Positions 22,966 to 36,091 of a stretch of 64,000 nucleotides of DNA are shown here, one piece after another (position 1 is the stretch's first letter; the number at the start of each line of letters is the position of its first letter). The stretch comes from Triglochin maritima. Its lineage: Eukaryota > Streptophyta > Magnoliopsida > Alismatales > Juncaginaceae. The stretch lies in assembly GCA_963682175.1 (NCBI GenBank), contig OY821772.1:59976925-60040924 (forward strand), read 5' to 3'. The notes beneath the pieces are model-generated. The model saw only the letters and a program-made list of their open reading frames with translations. It did no database searches and had not been told where the DNA came from. A program made the position numbers and the translations under genes.

Positions 22966-23942
22966 TGTTGGGAGGGGATCTAATATGCACTAACACGACA
23001 CGGATTACACGCACCACGAATAAATCAAATATTGAATGCGGAATTAACTTCGGACCCTCTCTCAAACTCAATTGCAACAAGAACACTAATAAGATGGATA
23101 TAAAACAAGCAAAGACAAATGCACACCTGAAACAACCACGACACACGCGATTTACAAGGTTCGGCAACGTACCTACATCCTTGGGAGGTCTCCTGCGGGT
23201 TTACTTTCCTTCTTCTGCTTTCTCCAACAAGAGAAGCAACCGAGATTACAAATGATTGGAAGCAATGTGTCTCCTAAAGCACTCTAGATCTATCTCTAGC
23301 CTTAATCTCTCAACTCACAATGAAGGAAACTATTGATAATTTTCGTGTATTACATTGAAGAGCAAACAAGTCCTTTTATAGACTCAAAAAACCGAGCTAC
23401 AATTAAGCAAAACCGAATAGAACTATTCATGGGGACACGGTTAACCGATGCTCGTTCGGTTAACCGTGACTGCTTCAACAGGAACGATTCCTGTTCCGAT
23501 TCGGTTAACCGAATCCTTCCCGGTTGACCGAGGGAACGATTTTTGCGCGTCTCGGTAGACCGCGAGAACGATTCTTCCACGAACTAACGAATTCTTCTAA
23601 CAACCCTCCGGTTGACCGAGTGCCCCTCGGTGATCCGTGCCAACTTGGACAGGCACTTTCCAGATTCTCGGAACACCAAAAATCTCCTCAACGGTTTACC
23701 GAAACCGTTGTTCCGAAGTGCTTGAAACCTTCTGACGGTAGACCGAATCCAATTCGGTCGTCCGATCCCAGCTGCATACGAAGTGCCTGGAATCCTCAGT
23801 TCGGTGTACCGAATCCAATTCGGTAGACCGACCCGTCTTCGTCGAAAATTTCCTGGGTTGTGTGTCGGTAGACCGAATCCAATCCAGTCGACCGACTTTT
23901 CTTGGATTTGCTTCCTTAACAAATATAAGCCAATATTCAACA
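22966..23942 (-). repeat. Solo LTR (copia-like) with AGCTG target duplication
   Basis: The sequence starts TGTTGGGAGG and ends TATTCAACA, giving TGTTG/CAACA ends. It is flanked by agctg at 22961-22965 and again at 23943-23947. No internal coding region exists, so it is a solo LTR left by LTR-LTR recombination. On the minus strand a TATAAAAGGA box lies at 23371-23380. The region upstream of it (23438-23905) holds 11 exact CGGTnnACCG palindromes with centres TA, TG, AG, TT and GT. The frames at 23333-23971 are translations of that array. Confidence 0.88.
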
Positions 23943-23947
23943 AGCTG

Positions 23948-26900
23948 CACCTATCATTTCCATTATCTTAATTGAGTTTCACGTCTAGCTATTTTTAAGA
24001 GAAAACAGAATATTGATAGCAACAGCAGTAGTCAGATTAGATAGGCCCCCAGATTGATTTTGGTGTGTTTTTTCATCAGTTGCTCTCTTGGACCACATCC
24101 TTATCTGCACATCCTTTGGTGTGCTGCTAAGTTTCTAATGTCCATACAGGTCACTCATAGATGGTCTTCTTTCCTTGGATTCATTACTAAATTCCTTGTA
24201 CAAGTTGTTTTGTATTATAAGACAAGGCAGTTCACCGTCCTACCTGTATTGTTCACATCACCATAATAAGTTTTGATGGTGATGTTAGCCAGCTAATCTT
24301 CACCAAGCATGCCATATTTCAGGATGAAGTCAATGCTGCAATGCTTCATCTGAGTACAATGAAATGATCACATCAAGAATGGTTATGGTTGTCTTTAGCT
24401 TATCATACATGGGTGCATTTTTGTAAAGCTCCCCTCTGCCGACTGTCGCCTTGCGACTTAGAAAGCTTGCAATTTTATTCTCACTCTTGACTTGGCACGT
24501 CCTCACACTTAGAGCTGATTGCGTTCTTAGTTACAAGGGTTTGCAAATCTGGAGGTCTGTGTTTGTTTCGTTATGATTTTGATGAGTCTCCAACAGTTTA
24601 TCAGCTCCCAAATCTGCCATTCCCAACCAAACTTGACTACTATGCTCCTTATGAAAGATTTAACTGTAATTTATTCTTAGGAATTAATCACCCTACATAA
24701 CCTAAAAAAATATATTTCCAGGGCTTGAGTTTTGTGTAGATTGCTGTTGTAACAGGCCTTGGGGGCATGCGTGTATCGTATTATCCGTGTAATGATCTGA
24801 GGTCCTAGAATAAAATAGGATGAAGATTGTTAAGTTATGTTGCCCAATTGGTACATGCAGGTGAGCCCATTTAGTGTGCACTAAAAACCACCTCAGATCT
24901 TGGTTTTTATTCCAAGATATCGTTATTAACTTGCATGATTCGGCAGATTGCCATAAATTAAGCCATTGGTGCTTTGAGCATATTGTAATCTTACACTACT
25001 AATCTTTGTAGCTGATCAACTTTCACCAGATCACGCCATGATCTTGTCAGGAATAAAAAACGGGAAAAAATAGATGGTTAACAACATGTTCAAAAAAACA
25101 TGATGAGCAACAGACAACAGAATCTAACACAGCTCATCCTTTAGTTTGGGTGTTGCTTAAACAAAACTTGCACAAGTTGGAACTTGGAAGCATGTGCAGG
25201 ATTCCTTGGTCACATTGTCTAAACCCAAAATTCTAATCACCTAACTGTTGAAAATCTCAATATCACCCAATAGTTTGAAAGTGTTTTGCTCATGTTTGTC
25301 AAGATATTCTTCAGTGGGAAAGTACCAAAACCACACGTTTAGTTGTTTGCTTGCTCTTGCATAACAACAAACATGCAATTAAGCGTTACGTGAAGAATTG
25401 GATACATGCAGTGTTTGTTGCTTAGCTGCTTAAGTAGGCAATGACAATAACAGGGCTTCTCCGGGTAATGATGATTAGTTTGTGACAGTGCTTAAGAGTT
25501 GAGGCAGCCCGTGTGTTGTGCATTTAAATTTTGTAAGATCAACCAGGTTAAGATCCTTAGTACTGAGTTTTATGATTTAGCTCAATATTTTGACTGGTCA
25601 AATGTGTCAGATTAAAATTATCACACCAACTTGTTGAGATGCGATCAAGCAGCTATAACGATAATATATGGTGATTAATTATAGCATTATACCAACCCAA
25701 TCTATTCTACACGAGAACACCATTACGTCTTTTACGTAGTTTATTAGTATAAGCATGTGATAGAGAACGTCATCTTAATCTACAGGATATTATTCTCTTC
25801 TAGGTAAATTTTTAGAATTTATGTCAAACATGACCGTAAAATTTAAAGCCTCATCTGCTGTTTTCCTCAGAAATTTATTTTTGCTCAAATTTTCAATAGA
25901 AAAATCTTGCTATGTAAATTAATAGTCAAATTTTAAGATAATACTGGTAAATCTATATACAGAAACTGTCAAATAATTTGGAAAGGATCATTTCGTGCTG
26001 TCCTAATCTGATAATAGAAAGAAAAAAAGCATCTTTCATTCTTCCGGGAAGCATCATTTTACTAAAAGAATTCCCAGTTAGTGCAAGAAAAGTGGGAACC
26101 TTAACAAATCTGAAACTTCCTTCAGGCATCTTATCCCCACAGTTTTAGTATTTTTTCCCCTATTTTCTCCACCACCAGATCAACTACATTGCCTAACAAA
26201 TTGAAGCATTATAGGTATGTTGCACCAACTTTGATGCCAAAAATCCGAAGCAACTAGTCAAGATATCACCAGGTTTCAGACAAAAAAAAAAGGTGTTTAA
26301 AGACACTACAAAACTCTTAAATTTTGAGTGCCAAATTTGTCCTCAAAGATGGTATGGTGAAGGAATTTTGAACTTGCAACACAAGAATTCAGCATGTTGC
26401 CATCACATATTGCCATTTCATTTCATGATTTTCCAATCAAGGAACAAAATGAATACCAAGTATGAGCCCCGATGAATTGCAGTTGTTTCTGTACTTACTA
26501 GTAAGTTTGTCAATTAATCATGTCGTGTTGTGTACTTCTCTTAGCAGAGTTGTGTTTATTGCATTATACAGCTCGAAGAGAGTTAGTCACATGAATTGAC
26601 AATAACAAAATAACATAACATATTAACATATCAATGTTCTCATGATATTAATGCTATTATACATCTTAATCACCATATCAAGCAAAAGTTAAATTGACAA
26701 ATCGTATTATTTTCATGTAAAATAAACCGATGGTGGTCTTAATTGCTTCGTATCCACTCTTCGTATGTAATCACAACTAAGGTAATTAACCACTGCTAAA
26801 ATCTATAATGTGTCAGGAATAGTAAAACTTTTTTTGCAAAAGTGTGGTCCCTTTCAATAGGTATGGATGAGAGAGGGGGAGCAATGGATAGCGGGAATAC

Positions 26901-27352
26901 TGTAGAAGTACAGTGTAATATGCAGTGGGAGAGCAATGTGGATGATATATCACAAGAATCTGCAATGTGTATTTAAGACTAGTGTTGCCAGAGCAGGAAG
27001 TATATATATGGTCTGAGAATCCAAAAACAAACCACCATATTTTTCAACCACAAAGTGAAAAAGAACAGTAGAGAGACACCAGACCAAAACAGCAGATTAT
27101 GTCCTGTAGCAAAATCTTGATGTTTCAGAACACTTGCATTTGCATTATGAACATATAGATATAAACAAATGGATCAACGTGGATTCTGGCCAAAAATAGA
27201 AAACCAAAACAATACACCATGGCTTGGTGGCCTAAATTAGATGACCAAGCAGGGGGAAACACCATAATTTTACTGATACAAAAACTAGCTTGTGACCGGA
27301 AAAAAGAAAATATCACATGAAACAAATCTTGAAGAGGAAGAAATGAAATATT
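23948..27352. other. Intergenic region between tetraspanin and TRM genes
   Basis: About 3.4 kb of AT-rich sequence. I recognise no gene, LTR or terminal repeat. The stretch just below 27353 should contain the 3' UTR of the minus-strand TRM gene. Confidence 0.5.
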
Positions 27353-30300
27353 TCATCTTCGGCATCCAATTGTGAAGCCATCCAGTACTTCCTCTACAAG
27401 CTCCTCTAAAATCTGAGCTTCAATTACCACGCCTATCTCAGACGTTTCGGGCCTCATTGCATTCAACCACCCCATTCTGGTCACTTCTTTCCTTACAAAC
27501 ATATCCAATACCAGGTTACTAGTGTCTCCGCGGCTGAATATTCGCCACTCGTCGTTCAACCATTTTCTTACTTCAACCAACACATCCTCCATCAGAGATT
27601 TGGTGTTACAAATCACCTTTGGAGTTCTCAATTGGCCCATTGACAACACATCGCAGCTCAACTGTAAAATTGCGGCATTTACGCAATCAAACAAAAGCTT
27701 CTGACTTGATCTTCTAACCCTGCAATTTGTGTCTTCTCTATGCTCCAAAAGTTTCTCGAGAAGAGCTGGATTCAAGGGACTCTCTATCGAATACCATTTG
27801 GCTAGGAATGTGTTAGATGTTTCAGTGGCTAAACCAGCTGACGAAAGTAGTGACTGGACAAACAAGAGCTTCTCTTGCCCTTCTAGATTTGTCTTCATGG
27901 TTGAATGCCTCCAGGTAACTGATGTTTTTTTATCAGACAGGAGGTCATTGTCCCACGACAAAGATCGTGCGACTGATTCGATCAGTGGCGACCTGGATAT
28001 GGCTCCTGTAAGAATGATAAATTCAATAAAACAGCGAAAAAGTAAAAGGTGGTGCAAAGGCCACGCAGGTCAGGGGACTTACTCTCGCATCCCATGACAG
28101 TGTCATAGGAAAATCGCAAAGATATTTCATCCTCGTATTGTGCATCAAATATTAGTGAGATTGGCTGCTCCAGATGATCACTTGATTTCTCAGAGAATAT
28201 AGGCACTTCATGAGATACCTGAGAAAGTAAACAAATTTCATGACAAGCCGACTGACAACAATAAGATAAAAACAAGGATAGAGATCAGAAGATGACATGT
28301 ATTGATAATTTTGCTGGTGTGATGATAAAAAAGGACTATGTTGCAATAAAGAATTAAATACGCATGGCAAAGACATACACAAGAATAAAAATGAAATAAT
28401 AAAAATACAGATGTATTTGAGCTGGTAGGTACCTGCTTCGGTCCATTGTGCTCTGATTTTGGGTCAAGATTCCTCAGAAGCAGTTTCTCTATACTGCAAT
28501 TGGCTGTAGAAAGCGGGGCAGGGTCGCAATTACCATTAGCAAGACTTTGAGCATTATCAATAGACTTCGCCGAGGCAGATAGGGATGTTTTGACTTCATT
28601 TGATTTCTTAATTTTGGAGAAGAAAAAATTTGAGATTTTCCCCTTAATAGATGACTTCCTGTCCTTGACCTTGGGAACCTCTCTTGGCATGGACAATTGC
28701 CTAATTGGAGACTCGGGCATCTCTACATGTGGCTCGGTCCTATCACATCTCGAAGGAGATATAGGAACAGATTTTGACCTTTGTAGACTTACTGGGATAA
28801 CGATTCCATCGTTTTCATTGTCATTATTGTTGCTATGGAGGTAAAATAATGCACCCATTGAAATCTCCTCTCTAACTGACGATCTACTACTTGAGGCGGC
28901 AGGTATTCCATCTGTCCCCTCTTCTTTACCTGATCTGGGAAGAGCGAGCATTTCGCCTAAGGTACTAACACTCCGGTGCTCCTGCCTTGGTTCTCGACTC
29001 TGACATCTTGATGTCGCCATCACCCATCTCTCTGAAAGCCTTTTTTTAGCTTCTCTAATAACAGACGATTCTGGTGAATATGGAGAATGACTGAATGAAG
29101 TCTCAGAGCGAGGACTCTCGGGTCGATTTACGTAGTCCCACGAAAGACGCGAGGTAGGAGTGACAACCTCTGAGTCACTGAAACTACCACAGTCTTCTTC
29201 CATGCATCCAATCTCTGACCTGTTGAAAGAGCTCTCATCGCCGACATATCCGTTTGATAGAACAGAGGATAATAACATTTCCTCTCTTCGGCTACTACTG
29301 ACACTGTCTTGCATATGTCGTGCAATCTCCTTTGCGATCACTCTCGATGTCCTTGCCTCTTCGATTTCCACAACACCTGAAGAAACTTCCCCTTCCGATA
29401 TTTTGGGCGACGAGTTATGGGATCTTACCACAGGTTTTGCATCTTGAAGTTTCCCAGGGCTAGGCTTCAGCACCACTATCCTTGTCTTTGGAGAAACACT
29501 TTCAGCCTTCAGAGGAACAAAACACGAACTTTTGCTAGATGTTTTCACCTCACATTCTTTTGCATTCCGTAAACTTCTAGATAAATTTCCAATTCCCATA
29601 TCCTGTGGTTTCAACGGCTTCAGCACTGTGATGCGCTTAGGCTGACCAGGAAGAGGATCTGTCTCAAGCTCATTTACGTTACTCGCAAAAAGAGAATTCG
29701 GTTCTTCAAGAAACTTAACGAACACATCTCTATTTGAACTGAGAACCTCGAGAGCATCTTGAAACTCCTTGCAATGTAGTAAATTTTGGCTAGTGGCTAG
29801 GCGTTTAGCTTCTATGAACTTCTGACGAACAAGGGACATTCTTTTCTCGTCAGAGTCCTCACTAAGAAAACCTCTTGAGTGATGCTCGTTCCCCGAATCG
29901 TTGGTGCTTCTTCTCGGAGGCTGCTGCCAAACTTCATATACATCTTTGTATACTCTTTGTTCAACATGTGGCCGTGGAGTCCTATCATGGTGTATGTATT
30001 CCTGTTTCTGACGGTCCCACGTGATTCCACCGGTAGTATATGATTTACGTATACATCGGGGGACGCCTCCCTTCAAAATAGCCGCTTCTTCATCAGGAAG
30101 GGCATCAAGCCCCATCAACCTGGCAATTACAGTCGAGGGCTTCTGCTGGATCTGCATCTCTTTGGACATTTCCTGTGCTATAAGCATTTTCATGGGTGTT
30201 CCGCAAGATTTCACGCTTGTAGAAATTCTTGATTCATTGGTTACCTGATGTTTTTCCAAACCAAACCAAACCAAAAGCTTTTCATTAGTAGTCCATCTAT

Positions 30301-31030
30301 GAAACGAGCGACCAACAAAAGAAGAAGAAAAAACTTCAATTAAAAACCTCCTGATCTAACAGATTTTCTGACTAGTGTCCTACTGTACCTTTTTCTCCTC
30401 TATCTCCTCTGCATCAAAACCTTTTCTTGTGGTGTTTGCCCGACCCTTAGAAATCTGGCACTCTGCTTAACCAGGAAAAACCAGACGAAATTCAGCAAAT
30501 AATCTTAAAGTGACTTATACCTTAATTATTGCGTCATAATAGAGGTATAAAACATTTTGGCAAAAAAAGAATCAATGAAAGCCTGAAATCTAGCTAAAGA
30601 GAGTAGACAACAATAAACTAATGCAACATTCTTTTAAATAAGTGCAGAAAAGATATCATTAGTTTCCCACGAGTGACATAAGATGATCAAACAACAATGA
30701 ATTCCAAAGGATCTCCTAAAAATAATTTCAGGGTCTCGATATTTCTCAGAACTTTGTTAGAAGGAGCTGAATCATATAAAAACCCAAAATGATAATATGA
30801 AAAGGTAAAATCTCAGTTGATCCAGGGAGAGTAGTATGCATGCGGGATTCATCGTGATGCACTAAAAAGCAAAAACTTTCACAATTTGAAAAGGTTCATA
30901 TTTTAGATCATTAATGGAAAGAATAAAGTATAAGAAAGTGGAACTTGCCATCTTCATGGAATTTATCCGTGAGCATCTTGGTCCCCGACATGCCAGCACT
31001 GAGATCAAATAGGTTAATCATCTTTCCCAT
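27353..31030 (-). CDS. TRM-family protein (VARLMGL motif, DUF4378)
   Basis: The likely role is recruiting TON1-type centrosomal proteins and PP2A to cortical microtubules, which sets division plane and cell shape. This is inferred from the TON1 RECRUITING MOTIF family. Exons in order are 31030-30949, 30462-30389, 30244-28433, 28218-28083 and 28005-27353, giving 918 residues in frame. The N-terminus MGKMINLFDLSAGM matches the family's short conserved start, and an in-frame TGA lies upstream of it. VIARLMGLDALP is at about residues 91-102, the DUF3741-type motif. A long polar, serine-rich middle follows. DUF4378 lies in the last exon (WLNDEWRIF, then MGWLNAM and LEELVEEVLDGF). The first coding intron has a GC donor (GATG/GCAAGT). 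The leader probably has another intron (about 31101-31222). It resembles the TRM16/17/20 group, but I do not assign a member. Confidence 0.88.
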
Positions 31031-32460
31031 GAATCCACAGGTGTAAGTTCAAGATCTCTGCACCCTTACAAATTGGAAGTTGTTGATCATATCACCTGAT
31101 ATCAGATTAAAAAAAAGGTGCAGAATTAGGATCAAATGAGAATTCCAACAGCTTGAGGAATTCAGTCCCAAATCACTCACCAGAGAAAAAAAGAGGAACA
31201 TAAGAGAAAGCAACAATACTCACCTCAGCTGCCGTTATATAGTAAAGCATGCCAACTTTAGAAACCACAAGAATACAAGCAAATGAAGCAATTATAATAA
31301 TACTAACAGTAATAAAGTCTGACAGTGGGTGAAATCAAACAAAGAGGTCTCAAGGAATCATATCCCCATAATTTCAACCTCAAGAAGAGAATGTAAATAA
31401 CAGAAAGGACAGATAATATTAATAGCCTCCTGAGCAATGCCCTTAAGAGTTCCAAATTGACACGACTCCATTTCTTAATCAAATCCATACAAAGTCTGCA
31501 GTCAATCATGATTCCAATTGTAGAAGAAAATGTCCAGATGGGTGACATGAAGAACCATGATTAAACATGTGAACTCTGATCTCAGGGCCCTTGTTAAGAG
31601 ACCAAAGGAAAAGGAATCAAGAGAATCACCACAAAGGAAAAACACACTTTTTCTCTATAACAGAAGGGAGGCAACAGAAATGGAAAAAAAGGGCAAGAAA
31701 GAATCATTCTTTCCACCTCAAAAACACAATTGGACCCTTAATTTGGTTTTGTGGAGTACTTAACCTGCATTTCCCAGTAATTTAGTTTTCTGAAATCCAA
31801 CAATTAGAGAAAGAAAGCATCTTTGTTGTTTGTTTGATTTCAAGTGGGAAATTCACTTGGAAAGAAGTGATTATTCCCAACATTGACACGAAAGACGACA
31901 AAAGCATCAAAGCATTGGAAAGAAGTGGTTATTTCCAACGAATCAACACAAGTGGGAAAAAGCAACAAAAAAAACTTAAAAATCAAATTTTTATCACACC
32001 CAACCCCATTTCTCTGCTTTCTAATGCACCTTCCACTATGGAAAAGGCCAAAAAACCATAAAAATCCTTACAAATCGAAAAAAAATTATCACACCCAAAC
32101 CCATTCTCTGCTCTCCAATGCACATTCCACTATGGAAAATAACAAAAACCCATAAAAATGGCACCTTTGGTAAAAAAAAGACGAGGGAAAAGCAGAGAAG
32201 GACGAGATCAGAGCGAAAGAAGTGGAATTCAAGGACGGGAAGCGCAGATCTGAAGGAGAAAACGGCACTTACGGGTTGGATTCGATGAACGTCGGTCGCG
32301 ATGAAGATCGGATTTCGGCGAACGGAATGGGTTTTTATAGATTCTTGTGTTCGGTTTTTTATGTGTTTGGTTTTGGGAAGAAGAAGAGGAGGAAAGTTTC
32401 TGTGGAGAGTAGAGAGAGAGGTGACCTAACTTTAAGGTGTGCTTACCTTCCGCATCACAC
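31031..32460 (-). promoter_or_regulatory. TRM gene leader and promoter region
   Basis: On the minus strand a donor CTGAG/GTGAGT near 31223 and an acceptor ATATCAG near 31101 suggest a 5' UTR intron. The CT-rich stretch at about 32200-32430 looks like the distal leader. I cannot fix a transcription start. No other gene is seen. Confidence 0.4.
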
Positions 32461-32883
32461 TCCCCCCACCTGGCCTATGCTAGTATGCGATAGTGCTACG
32501 ACAAACAGAAATATAAAAATTTAGGTGATTGATTAAGTCTCTTATAATTAACATCAAACTTAATATAAATTGAAAGTCAAACCTTTTGGCTATATTTAAG
32601 ACACATGCATTAACGCCTTTAACACTAAGAAGTTGTGTCCCTTTAGGTGTGAGATACTTTGACAATCTTACTTGTTCATTCTCAGCTCTCAACCTGCTCC
32701 CACCTTGCTCCATTGTTCCTCTCAAAGAAGGAGACATTTCTCTTAGACGATCATAGTCATCGATCTTGGGTTTGCCGACGAGGAGCACACTTTTATTAGT
32801 GAGCTCGAGGCAACTTCTCTACCAAAACGATACCCTTCTCAACTGAGAAGCCAGATGCGCCTGAGCAAGGCCTAATAAACCCT

Positions 32884-33021
32884 CGTAGGAGGGGGCGTCT
32901 GGCTAAGACGCCTCCCCCATGGGGGAGGCGTTTTACCCAGACGCTCCGCCCATGGGACAAGCGTCTGTGTAAGACGCCTCCCCCATGGGGGAGGTGTCTT
33001 AGCCAGACGCCCCTTCCTACG
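32884..33021. repeat. 45-bp inverted repeat with nested palindrome
   Basis: The left arm is 32884-32928 and the right arm 32977-33021. They pair with only two mismatches across 45 bp around a 48-bp loop. Each arm contains GGCGTCTGGCTAAGAC. The left arm overlaps a perfect 22-bp palindrome at 32909-32930 centred on CCATGG. Confidence 0.9.
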
Positions 33022-33347
33022 TGGGGGCGGTTCCGTTGGACGCCCGTAATTTTTTATTATTTTTTTAAAAAGATAATTAATTTTAAATTTAGATAATTGT
33101 TAAATTAATTAATTAATAAGTTAATAATTACTATATTCGGATGACCGATACCACTTCGGTACACCGAAAATTCAAAAATTTCCAAATCCAACAATTTCAA
33201 AATCCAAAAAAATTCCAGGGGGCGCTGCCCCCTTGCAACCCCCGCCACCTCACCGGCGAGGTGGAATGTCGCTCGCTCACCGGGGAGCGAGACCCCCGAA
33301 TGTACCATGTTATAGGCGTCTGGCTAAGACGCATGTACCATCGTGGA

Positions 33348-33399
33348 GGCGTCTGGCTAAGACGCCTCAACCATGGTGGAGACGTCTTAGCCAGACGCC
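33348..33399. repeat. Second GTCTGGCTAAGAC hairpin
   Basis: The arms 33348-33368 and 33379-33399 pair with one mismatch in 21 bp around a 10-bp loop. The arm sequence is the same module as in the hairpin 400 bp upstream, and an extra direct copy lies at 33315-33332. Confidence 0.85.
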
Positions 33400-34100
33400 C
33401 GAGTCGGAGAAAAAAATCCGTCTCCGTTACTTCGCCTGATCTAGGTGTTTCGCCAGTCATTTTCGTGGTGTTGGTACTAGGAATGTTAGTAAAACTAAGT
33501 CAAAAACCTTGTTTAAAGACACGGGACGATATGAGTATTAAATATATTGTTAAGGGCAATTTGGTAATTTCAATGGGCGATTTAAGTAGTTTTGGGGCGA
33601 CGTTTAGTAGTTCCCTTTAAATCCTAAATTATGGAATGGTTTTATTAGTACATTTATGTGGAGTCTATGGTGTGAGTGTAATAATCGTATTTTCCGAGGG
33701 GAACAAGAATCTTTTGATTATAAATGTATGTTTTGAATTATATGTTTGGCTTCTACGTGATCACTCAAGGGTACTTTTTGTAATTGCATGGATTGTGGAG
33801 AGTCCATTAGTTAATAGTCATGTAAATTTCGGCGGAAGAAATTAACTCCAATGGTAATTGATCAAGCTAAGTATGTAGGGAAGGACTTGTTGAATTGGCT
33901 TTACTAAGAATAAATAGGTTTGACAATAACTTATAGGATCGAATCATTTTGAATATGAGTTAGCAACAAGACTTTCCTCACTTCAGCTCAAAGAAAACTT
34001 CTATCTTGGAATTAAGTTTTATATCACCGGTAGGTTGTAAGTGAAAGCTAGTTTTTTCAAGAATTATCGGGCTTGGCGTAGACACCATAACTATTTGCAC

Positions 34101-34906
34101 TTTAACTTTAATTAATAGGTATCTCTATGGGCACCTTTTTCGCATATAACTAACTTTAAAATCTCATGATTTGATTGATATAATAAACTTCTAGAACTCT
34201 GGTCTCCTTAAATTGCACACTTAATATTTTAATGTAATAAACCATGTATGGTAATTCTTAAAGTAGATACTGGAAATTTCGCTATGGCAATTTAGACAAC
34301 ATCTTAATTTAGTGTGTTTATACGATCATAATACGTGATTAAAGAAATTCTCTAACATGAATGTCTAATATTTGATTCTTAATCTTCCATATTCTCCATC
34401 TCAGTTTAAAGCAGGCACTTATATTGCAAAACAAATATGCCTTTCTAACACTTATTTGATTAAGAGTACGATTGACTTTAATTGATGTGTGAATTTTACT
34501 CGATCAATGATTTGCAGTTAAGATCATGATCTTGGAGATTATGAAACTAATTAAGGACGCATGGCATTGACATGACAGAGATAGAAAAGACATGACCGCG
34601 ACTGCTGATCCACAAAGCACAGGATGATACAGATTAAATAACGTAAAATCCAAAAAGAAGTGTGGGAGAACAAAGTGGGGACGACATGTTTCACAACTGT
34701 TCATGCATGGTCTCTCTACTTTTTGCTTATCTTCTCTGTCCAAACTGTTATGATCACTGATCAGTAGTACCCCAACAATAGTCTAACGTAGAATATTATA
34801 TTGTTTTGTTTGTATGTATGTATTCTGTGTATGAAAATGGTGTATAACGTTTCGAAAATAACAACTCCTAGGTTGAAAATTGAATGGTCATTGTCCACTC
34901 TGCACG

Positions 34907-34981
<75 letters not shown>

Positions 34982-36086
34982 ATCTTCCTGTTTTTTTCCT
35001 GCCAATACAAAAGTTGCTTTTCCCCCTCAATTTACTTCACAATGGCAACACCATAGTATAAAACTATAACAACATGTTATGAGGCAATACATGCTGGAGG
35101 TGTAAACTAGCTAGTCTAATCGAACTTAAATTTCAAACCTATATTATTACCAAAGACAGAAAAATAAGTATAAATTGAGGAATAAAAACTCGAGTCAAAC
35201 TTTAATTTTTTCAAATTCGAGTTGGGTTGTTTACCAAACTTAAGTTGGATTATTTTTTTAATTTTCACCAAGATCTTGCATTTTGAACCTAAACTATAGT
35301 CATGTTTTTTTCGACCAAATTCAAGTCTATCGAGCCCAAGCCAAATTTAACAGTCCTAATACACATACATACATACATATACCCATATAGGCACATTTAT
35401 CGCTTCGGCAAATAGTATGAGAGCTAATTAAGACATTTGGTTGTTTGGATTTGATAAGACGAATTAAGATGAATAGGTTTTTTATCATCTTTACAAGGTA
35501 GAAAATGAAGCTTTTCTTTCTCAATTCCTTTCCATTTTAAAAGTGATGTTACAGTGGTTAATTTTAAAAGAAAATTCTTCAAAATGTCACATTTTAAATC
35601 AATATATTAAACCTTTTACAATAAGTACTTTTTTTTCCGAAACGAACATGAACTTTGAATTTTCCAGAAAATTCCTCTAGATCTACACGTACAAAACTAT
35701 TTGTACACGATAGTACCGCATTTGAAATTTCTAAATTGGTAGTAGTTGGGTTTGCATGAAAACATGTTTTAAATTTTAAACAACTTATAGCACTAAAAAG
35801 TGAAAGTTGGTAACTTAATTGGTAATTGCAATTCAAACTCTTGAAAAATATGTACGACCAGCAGACATTATTTTGTCAAAGAGATGATTGTCTCAACTCA
35901 ATTAACACAAAACAAGCATTATTGGTCCCGTAAGCATTCTCTCAAGGGATGAAGCAACCACATATCCTTCAATTCTTGAATTTCGATAATTAATTATAAA
36001 CACGTACATCTTTTTATTTTAAATTCATGGTGCTTGGTTGTAAGCGTGTTTCCGATAATTCATATTTAATTTGTTGGCTCCATGAA
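34101..36086. other. Gene-free stretch with (AT)n microsatellite
   Basis: Nothing coding is supported. A long uninterrupted AT dinucleotide run occupies 34911-34979. A possible decayed hAT-type MITE (AGGTGTAAAC at 35098 to TTTAACAGTCCT near 35360, with GAG/CTC-rich motifs) is too degraded to call. Confidence 0.5.
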
Positions 36087-36091
36087 GTAAA

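Larger units (their letters stand above)
32820..34100. repeat. Old LTR-like tract with strong hairpins
   Basis: A GC-rich block (32880-33420) is embedded in AT-rich sequence. It holds repeated GGCGTCTGGCTAAGACGC modules in both orientations, a CGGTACACCG palindrome at about 33156-33165, and gypsy-LTR-like phrases such as TTTAGTAGTTCCCTTTAAAT near 33600. It looks like a decayed LTR. Its boundaries and a target duplication were not found. Confidence 0.45.

Noticed and set aside
23333..23971. Cluster of 60-119 codon frames with Arg/Ser-rich peptides
   Set aside because: They translate the CGGTnnACCG array of the solo LTR.
34761..35069. Frames encoding a long Ile-Tyr repeat
   Set aside because: Translation of the (AT)n microsatellite at 34911-34979.
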